A model generated the notes under the pieces. It was not told the origin of the DNA, did not search any database, and worked only from the letters and a program-made list of their open reading frames with translations. From Enoplosus armatus (Eukaryota; Chordata; Actinopteri; Centrarchiformes; Enoplosidae): DNA of 64,000 nt. Made by a program: the position numbers and the translations under genes. Positions 40,338 to 49,800 of this stretch are shown here, one piece after another. The stretch's first letter is position 1. Each line of letters starts with the position of its first letter. The stretch covers positions 21,111,501-21,175,500 of the forward strand of contig NC_092191.1 of the NCBI RefSeq assembly GCF_043641665.1. The letters run 5' to 3'.

Positions 40338-42427
40338 TTGCTTGCACACACACACGCAGGCACAGATGAAGCACCATATTCATATCACCATCATACCATC
40401 CATCACAGCATGCCTCCTATTTCCTGTTTTCCAGATCATAAACTTATAAGGCCAATGACAACCCCCCCGACAGAGTCACACTCTTCTAAATCTAAATGAT
40501 GTATCCTCCATCATGCATCTCTGTTCCATCCTTTCATCCGTCCATCCATCTTTTTTTTTTTTTTTTTCCTTTTGTGTACTGTTCACTTTGCTCATCCACC
40601 ATTCTCCAGGCAGCCTCGGACCCTGGAGACACCTGAATGTCACACTCTTGGCAGGAAGCTCTCTGATAGTGGCAGGTAAGGCATGTACTGTGGGCTCAGC
40701 ACATGTCAAACAGTGGTGTATGAGGTCATTGACGGGGAGAGCTTGAAGTCACACACAAGCCAAGTCTATTGCTGGTAAATCCACTCACTTGGAAGTTAGT
40801 TTTGAGCCCCATTTGGACGGGACTAACATTACTGTGGGGGGGGGGGGGGGGGGGGGGGGGGCGGACACACACACTCCGGACAGCATTTGTACCACAGTGA
40901 AATTACAAGAGGTGGTCTGTAATAGACGTGAACATTCCGCAGGACAAAGCCAAGAGAGAAAGCCAAAAGTCTCCACAGGGGAGGGGGGGGGGGGCGCGGA
41001 GGGACATACAAAGATACTGCAACAAGTGAATTTGAGTCAGAAGTCTGTCGTCACATTGGTTCCCAAATGAGCCTACGTGTTGGCGTTGTACATGTTCCTG
41101 CCTTTGTGCGATTCGAATAACAACACTTTCGACTCGCTCCGTTTTCACACAGAAGTCACATTTTACACCGAGCTGATTCAATAATAAATGGAGCAGAAGG
41201 ACAAGCAGCTCTTCACTGCACTTGGGAAAACTCCCAAGATCCACTTCAAAAATACAAGGACGTCGCTCCCTTGAAATCACCCCCCCCACCCCCCCACCCC
41301 CGGAAATATAATCCAGTCCGAAAATGGGGCTTTAGATTAAAGCAGGGATTTGAATATTTGAATATTTCCCTGTTATGGCCATTCACATTAGACACACAAT
41401 AAATCATTCATGGACCTCGTTGGACAGTGAAAAGGTAAACATTTATTTGTATTTAACTGGCAGATGGTGCAGATTTTTAATAAGGTTTTGAATACGTTTA
41501 TGTATCTTTTGAGCCATTTGGTTCATATTTCGTTCATAGCCAGATAAATTCTGCCAAATTACGGTCATTAGTATAGGTGTAGCTTATAACAATTTAAATG
41601 AAATCCCGACTGACTTCAGAGAGGGCCCGTAAAATAGCACCTTGGTCTGCATCCAGCTTTTGTGAAATTTCGAACAGGATTAGAAGAGTCTACGGCCGCG
41701 CTTTGCGCTAAATGCTAATGTCAGCATGCTGCCGTTTAGCAGGTACAGTGTTTACGATGTTCTTAGCATGTTAGCATGATGACATCTGCTAATTAATTAG
41801 CACTAAAACACAAAGCACAAACTAAAGTACGGGGGAAAATTAATAAATTTCACTTAGATTTCGCTTAAAACTACACATTTCGACCTCGTGGTGGCGCTAG
41901 GGGGAAAGTCAGGGCATCACTAAACCACCAACATGGCTTATTGATGATGTCGTGCTTCGAGTCAGTGTCAAAAAACATAAAAACGTGAATTGTGCTTTAT
42001 CATGGATTGTGAACCATTACCGCTAAGCATTGGTCAATGCTACCTGCGAGCCAGGTGTTATGTAATGTTTCATTTAACATGATTTGGATGACCTTTTATT
42101 TATTTGTATTCTGTTGCCCCCCCCCCCCCTCCATTTTGCCTTCTTCCCTCCCTTTTTACTTCCTGCATGCTGCTGCTCACACGCTGTGTTTCGGGGCTTT
42201 GGGTTTGTATGGCGCTCTGTGTGGCTGTGCGCATTTGTGTGTACCAGAATCAAGCCCACCTCCATCTTAAGGGGCTCCAAAGGAAAGAAGGCCCCACTGC
42301 GGCCTCTTGGTAAGGGGATTCCCCTTGAATGAGTGCCCCCCCCCCCTCCCTTAATAACCCATTGACACAGAGGCAGATCCCCTTTGATTTACTGTACGGC
42401 GACAGGGCTGCATACTTTGGTGTGTGT

Positions 42428-42459
<32 letters not shown>

Positions 42460-43697
42460 TTCGGTGACCTGTCATTGCCACATCACAGCCTCGGACGCTG
42501 CTGCTGTTCTGTGTTTGTGTGTTTCTTGTATAGACGTGTTGTGTGGATATATGTCATCGTTTATCAGTGTCATTGTGTCATTTCTGAGCTGCATGTCTAC
42601 GCGTTGTGTTAAGTGCCAAAGGCCTGTTTTGCACATTTTGGTCTGTTTCAACATCGGAAAATGTTTAGTGGGGTCATTTGTAAAACACAAGGGTAAAGGG
42701 ACCATTAATTATTACATAGTTAATAGATTTAGCAGCTGTCTTTTTTTTTTTTTTTTTTTTTTTTAACAATAGAACTGGTGATGTCAATGATAGCCACATT
42801 TTTTTTTCAACATTTCATACTTGCGTATCTTTTTTAAGAACATGCTATCGATCTGATTGGAGCGACGTGCCAAAAACGCGAATGACTAATTTATGGGTAA
42901 TTCACAGCGAAACAGGAAGCACGGGCTTCCCGTAGGCCGTTGTGCGAGAGTGGCGTCCCATGAGTGCATGTCTGCAGACGCGGCGGGATTCGTGCTTGAA
43001 GGCTCTCACCTTCTCCATGTGCTCTGCCACTGCCTAAATCTTCATCTTTCTGCAACCGGGGCCGCTCCCTGTCAACTCACTTTGCTTCACCTCGTCACTC
43101 TGCTGTTGCCACTGATTTTTCTTTCACTGAAATATTGTCGCTGCTCTTTCATTTATGGATGCTTTTTTTTTTTTTTTTTTTTTTTCCCTGTAGCCCCTTT
43201 CTGTCACTTCTTTTTTTTTTATGCAATCTTACATTCACTGTTACACGTCCTGAGGAGAAATATGAAAGGACAGCCTTGGTTAATAGCTGCTCAGTGTTTT
43301 TGGGTCCCTTCAGGTGAATTCCAGCCACTTGTAATGTCATAATGATACTGTTGTGAACTCCGACCAGCGGGTGACCCATGCTGCAGTGTGCACCCTGGAT
43401 CACAAAAACATTGACTTTAATTTCATTTTCTCTCTTCTTCTTCTTCTCTTTTTTTTTTTTTTTTTTCCCCCATCCTCTTCCTCTTTGCTTTTGCTCATTC
43501 ATCTGCTCTCCCCCTCTCTCCATCCCTGTTTCTTTCCTCTCCGTCCGCTTCACTATCATATTATTTTTGCATTAGGGGCCACCTCCAAGGTGGTTCGTCT
43601 CTTTCCTCCTCAGTGACGTCCTCCTCAGCCCGCAGAGTGCGGCAACTCCCACAGCTTCCCCCCAAGAGCAGCACCGTAGAACAAGGTATGCGTTGAT

Positions 43698-43745
<48 letters not shown>

Positions 43746-44332
43746 CACTGAATCATGTATAAGTGCAGGATCATTTGGACATCAACTTTTAGAAAGTATC
43801 CACTACTCCTGGCCTGGAAGAAATAGTCCAGCAAATAGCCCCATGTAAAACTACAAGATGTCATACTTCTGTACAGATTCAACAAAGGAGATATTTTATC
43901 AGTAAAATTATAATGATGGAAATATGTACATGTAGGCTGCTGCTGCAGGGCTGCTTTCGGTTGAGATGTTTACTAAAATATCGCCCTCGCTGTCTGACCT
44001 GAGCGAGTACAGACGCAAGTGCAGGCGACGTTCAAGAAACGGGTTGATTACCTCGACATGCTGAAAGGTGTCATCATCGTTAGGACGTCCAGCTTTTTCA
44101 GGACTGCTGAGACTATTTTTACTAATTTACAGTGCAGTGTCTGATTAAATGGGAGTTTATTGAGTTTCTTGTATTTTGTGTGTGTGTGTGTGTGTGTAGC
44201 CCTGGTAGCAGAGGAGTGTGTTCGTCAGCTCCAGATGAGGGTTCATTCCAACCGGGCGTCAGCTGCCACCACCTCCAGTCAACAGGACCTGGACCGAGCC
44301 CTCAAGAATAAACGGGAGGTGGGCCACAACTA

Positions 44333-44371
<39 letters not shown>

Positions 44372-46845
44372 GGCCATTTTAGCCTGACAGTTCACTTTAA
44401 AACAAACTCATCAGGAGAGTGGAGGGGGACATTATGGGGATCCGGCCAGAGAGCACGAGCCACGACGTTGCAGAGGTGCATCGCAGTGGATTGCATTCAC
44501 TGTCGAAGGAAGTAATAAATGATGCTACCATTATGGTGAAGACCACTCAATAAAACCAACTGGTTCCAACTGGGCAGTCACTCAAGAATGCACCCAACTC
44601 CTGGAATACAGGAGTGGGTCATCCAACTCACAGAGAACTGACTCGGTTTCACCCATAGTTTCAGTGGACCAAAACATCCAAACGTGGCAGCAAGGCAGGT
44701 TGATCGTTTTGAGGTTTGCAATGGCTTTCATATTCTGTCACAATATCTAAATGGTTAACATCTGCGTAACAGGTAGGGTTTGTCTCATGTAAGCTTTTGA
44801 AACGTTCAAATATGTCCTTTTAAAAGGTGGTAAAAGTGTCCTAGACAGCATCGGGGGAACTCTCCTTTAAACTAATATCGACAATACTGATAATGTGCTC
44901 ATTACATTCACCTAAGGTTATAGGATTCCTGTGGATGGCCTTTGAACTAAGACATTCCAATGACTAGTGCATTCATTCATTTTACAATCTATGTGTAATA
45001 CTCATGCATGTAAACGACTTAATGTCCACCATAGAAGCGAATGGCACTGACTGGACCGGACCAGATAAACAAACATCGTTTTCACATATTATTCTAATCG
45101 TACCACCAGAATGAGTCAAATTAGTATCGCCGTCAGAAATATTATGACAACTATAAAAGGCCCTGGAACACCCACACAGGAAACTCCACAACAAACTCTA
45201 CATCGGGCGCACGTTTTCACATATAGTTGGCATGGCTAACGTGTTGGCAAGCAGCTGCACATCCAGCAGAAGCAGAGCAACTTTAGCATTCACATGCACA
45301 TATACATGTAAGTCCAATATTCACTCCCCTTTTTTTTTGCTGAAAACAGCTGAAACAACGCGGATGAGTAGCAGCAGGACTGACCCAAAACAGCAAAGTT
45401 GTGCTCCATAAACAAAACAAGGAAGGCCGAAAGATGCCAAAAGGGGTTCTTTACAATGACCGACCCTTCTCACGTTACACACAGGTCTTTGATCCGATGT
45501 TGAAATGTTGGTCGATTCACCGGTGTGACCTCTCCTGATTGTTAGTATCCACTGGCAACATGTTGTGTTTCCTGCAGCTCTACAAGGACCAGAGGAGGAG
45601 CAGCGAGAACGTTTCCCATAAGTCCTCAGACAGTGATGTCAGCGACGTGTCAGCCATCTCTCGAACCAGCAGTGCCTCTCGCATCAGTAGCACCAGCTAC
45701 ATGTCCATCCAGTCAGAGAGACCCCGGGGACGCTTCAGGTACGACCGCACGCTGCATCACTGCCCGTGTTTGCCTTTCAGCGGAGGGGTTTTTCGAGTCA
45801 TACGAAATAGCACTTGGCTCAGCTTTGTGAAATCCGATATTTTCAGCAGGGCCATGCGAGCGACGGGCCGCCACATGATGAAGAGCACCAGCGTGAGCGG
45901 CGAGATCTACGGCATGGAGCACACCGACGGCAGCCAATCAGACACGGCGCTCGGGAGCCTGGGGAGCGGGATCAAGAAGCGGCGCTCGAGCCTCAGCCAA
46001 CGCGTGGTCGCCATCCTGCCGTCCAGACGCAGCCGGAGTACCTCGCAGCTCAGCCAGACAGGTCGGCGAGCAGTCTGACCGAGCAGTCCGCCACACATTA
46101 TCACACAGACAAGAAACACACGGAAATAAAACGAGATATCATACAACGACGGCAGGCCCACTTAGCCTACCTAGCCCAAACTACGTGGGCCCCACCAGCC
46201 GCAGACCCTCGTCGAAGGCCTCTGCGTCAAAGAGTCACCACCACCACAATCATTTCAAGACATTAGCGTAATTACTGTAAATAAATAACGCCATCGCCAA
46301 GACGATTGGCAGCCTCGGATGGCACCTAGTCTGTTTTATGCTGTGTGGTAAATCACTCTTTGCCTTTGGCAGATGATGGACAAAATAAAAAAAAGGCTAA
46401 TATAAGATGTTCACCAGTAAAGCTGAGGCAGCCGCCTTTAGCTTGAAAGAGGCGATTTTCTAATTTGTTCCCTTAAAGCCGCTGTGCGTCGGATGTTGGA
46501 TGCGATTGCGGCATCTTGCAAATCACTCTGCTGTCTTTATAGACAAGTGAGACGATCCCGTGGTCGGCTGCAGTGTCTTGTTCTGCACTCAGTGGCTTTA
46601 AAGAGAAACAGCAGCGGGGTTTGATATTAAAACACCAGCATGAGTTGACGCGGCAATATTAATACAAATGCATAATTGTTCTTTTTTACAACAAAACGTA
46701 CTACATATAATGTGTATTTTAATGACAGATGGCAGAAAGCCCCTCCCTTCCCATATACAGGTCCTGTCAATACAGTTCATCTGTACCTATATGAATCTCT
46801 TGCATCTTTATCTATACAAAAACAGTCTGGTCTGCTAGGACAAAA

Positions 46846-46881
<36 letters not shown>

Positions 46882-49800
46882 ATGCACCCTCCAGGCCACC
46901 AACACTGTAGCACATTTAGACCTTGTTACCAGTTGTGTCTCGTGTTGCTCTTGTTTCTGATGTTGTTGTTTATCGGCTTTGTTGCTTTGTTTGTGTGTGT
47001 TATTTCAGAGGCGGCGGGTAAGGCGGCGGACAGACAGAAAGGTAAAGCAATAGTTAGACAGACAGACAGACAGACAGACAGTTTGAAAGGAAGGCAGTCA
47101 GACACTGTAAGACAGGGAGAAAGGTCAACTGTGACACTTGACTTCAGGTGATGCTCATAGGTGCCACAAAGGTGCGTCGCTGGTGCATGACGAACCAAGC
47201 ATGGTATTATATTATATTATATTACATCATATAGCATATAGCAAAATATTCCAATACATTCATGTAGCAGCTGTTAGATGTAACCTCTCTGATGTTGTTC
47301 TGGTAGCATCGAGGCATGTTAAACAACGAGCTCATTAATAAAGCATCACTTTAAAAACAGACCGAACTGAGGCCGACAGGCGGCCACAGAGACGAGAACG
47401 ATATAGCGAGGCGAGAGTTGCAGAGTAGCCCTGTCGGCACCGGCTCCAGCTCCCTTCCTGAACTCTGTCTCCGGCACGCTTCCTTACTCCACCCTCCTCA
47501 CGTCGCGTTTTAAAAGCCTGGCTCAGTTCTGCAAGAGGCCCGAGTCAAAAGGAATTTGGTTGTTGAAACGCAGCATGCCTTTTCATTTCCACTCCTTTCA
47601 TTTCACCAGCAAAAAGAAACCCGATCCGACTCCCATGTTTTTCCTGGTGTGACCCAAAACGCTGGTATTCTTTTCGGGTGGACTGAAAGGAGCGTCACGT
47701 TGTTCATGGCGACAGCAGGCTTTTAAAAAGAGCTGAACTCCTGCTTTAAGTCTGGATGCACACTGTATGATTCCTTCAACACCTCCGAGTTTTATACCTT
47801 TAAATCCCTGCCTAACATTTTAAGATTGGGGTGGACTGACTGAGCCACGTTTATCTTCCTGCAGTGACCTTATCACTTTTACAAAAATGATATGGGATTT
47901 TCCACATGAAGCCTTTCTCTGGCATCCTGAAGGTTGCCGTCATGCTCAGAAATTATGTTTTTCGAGGTGTCGGTGAGGTCACCGCGGGATGTTAATTTGC
48001 ATGGGATGGCCGGAATTGGCGCAAAAAAGTATGACAGGAAAAAGGAGTCAACGCAACCTCTAAGAACCTGTAACCTAGTGTTGTATCCCTGCCTGATGCC
48101 AGATAGCTGATTACAGCACTCGGTTAAAGTGTGCAACATTTCCAGCGCGTCTTTCCTGTGTTCGCCACAGAGGCGTCAGCGGGCAAGAAGGGGAGCAAGG
48201 CCGGCAGCAGCAGCATCCAGAGGAGCGTGGAGACGGGCATGGCTGTGGAGTTCCCGCGGGGAGGGTCCACCATGAACCGGCAGGCCAGCAGAGAGTCGAC
48301 CGATGGCAGCATGAACAGCTACAGCTCTGAGGGGAAGTACGTGCGCGCTGACGTAGAGAGCTACATGTGAACGGAGCAGACTTTCATTAGGAAAGTCGTC
48401 TGTTATTGGGTGGCAACAGTGTTTGTTGGTTTGAGTGGTGACGCGGGAACCGTTGAATCATTGTTTGTGTGTGTGTGTGTGTGTGTCAGTCTGATCTTCT
48501 CAGGTATGCGGTTGGGTGCCGACAGTCAGTTCAGTGACTTCCTGGATGGTTTAGGCCCCGGTCAGCTGGTTGGCCGGCAAACACTGGCCACGCCTGCCAT
48601 GGGTGAGTGATGGCCCCCTCAAATCCGCTGCACATTCCATCCCCCCCACACTTCTACATTTGTAATGCAACTGCAAATATTTAGGTTGTATTTCTCTCAT
48701 TAAATGTAAATGTTAATGTGTATGTAAGCGCTGCCTCGGGAACTTGGAGAAGAGCTCAAATGTGCAAACTCAAAACACTGAGATCCGGATCAAAAGGTTT
48801 TAAGTGGTTTCCGATACGTTTACAATGACTTGTGCGTGTTGGCATGTGTCTCCGGTACATACAGGTGATGTCCAGATCGGTTTGATGGATAAGAAAGGCC
48901 AGCTGGAGGTGGAGGTGATCAGGGCACGAGGCCTTACCCCCAAATCAGGCTCCAAATCCCTCCCAGGTAACACACACACACACACACACTCAAGCCTTTA
49001 ACACAGCACTTCTGCCTGATTCCTGAATATCAAAGTCAAACACGCGCAACTGAACAAAGTTTCCCCCTCCCCACTCTCTCTCTGCTTTATCTCCACCCCA
49101 CCTCCATCATTTCGTCTGCCCCCCCCCCCTCCCTGCGCCCCTCCATCCCCAGCCCCCTATGTCAAGGTGTACCTGCTGGATAATGGAACTTGTAAAGCCA
49201 AAAAGAAAACCAAGATTGCACGAAAGACCCTGGAGCCGCTCTACCAGCAGCACCTGCTCTTTGATGAGAGTCCCCAGGGCAAGGTGCTTCAGGTAATCTC
49301 CTGTGTGTGAGCGTGGGTGTGTCTTTGGTTGCGCACCAAGTCGCACCTAAACCAACCAACCATTGCTCCCTTTGTAATGAGAATGTCCGCGAACAGATTC
49401 AAATGAAAATGTACTTTGATTAATGTCATGCAATAGACGTAGCTTTTAGGTCACGGTTTAACGGAAAAATGACCACAGTTTCGTCTAATTGTCTTCATGC
49501 CGGAGTGGTAGACTTGTGACTTTAGACTTGGACAGACTTTACTGCTGTTGGCCCACACTTGGGACTTCACTCCCTAAGGACTCGACTTGGGACTTCAGCA
49601 ATGAAAAAGAAGACAAGCAAGCCTTTAAGGACACGCATCTTGCACAGTTCATTATTAACCCTATGCATTAAAATAACTTCATCTCAGCTATGTAAAAGGG
49701 AAACTGGCGTGCCATTGTAATTGCCAGCATTCAGAGACCTGAAAGACTTACGACTTGTTGGGATCTACACTCAAGCGCTTGAGACTCGACTTGGACTTGT

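Larger units (their letters stand above)
40676..43575 (+). other. rims1 intron or intron pair, 2.9 kb
   Basis: It holds a 26-nt G run at 40836-40861, a G run near 40982, a repeat fragment at 41700-41935, (TG)n at 42420-42459, and T runs at 42740-42764, 43163-43185 and 43449-43466. A possible extra exon at 42248-42309 is listed separately. Confidence 0.5.
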
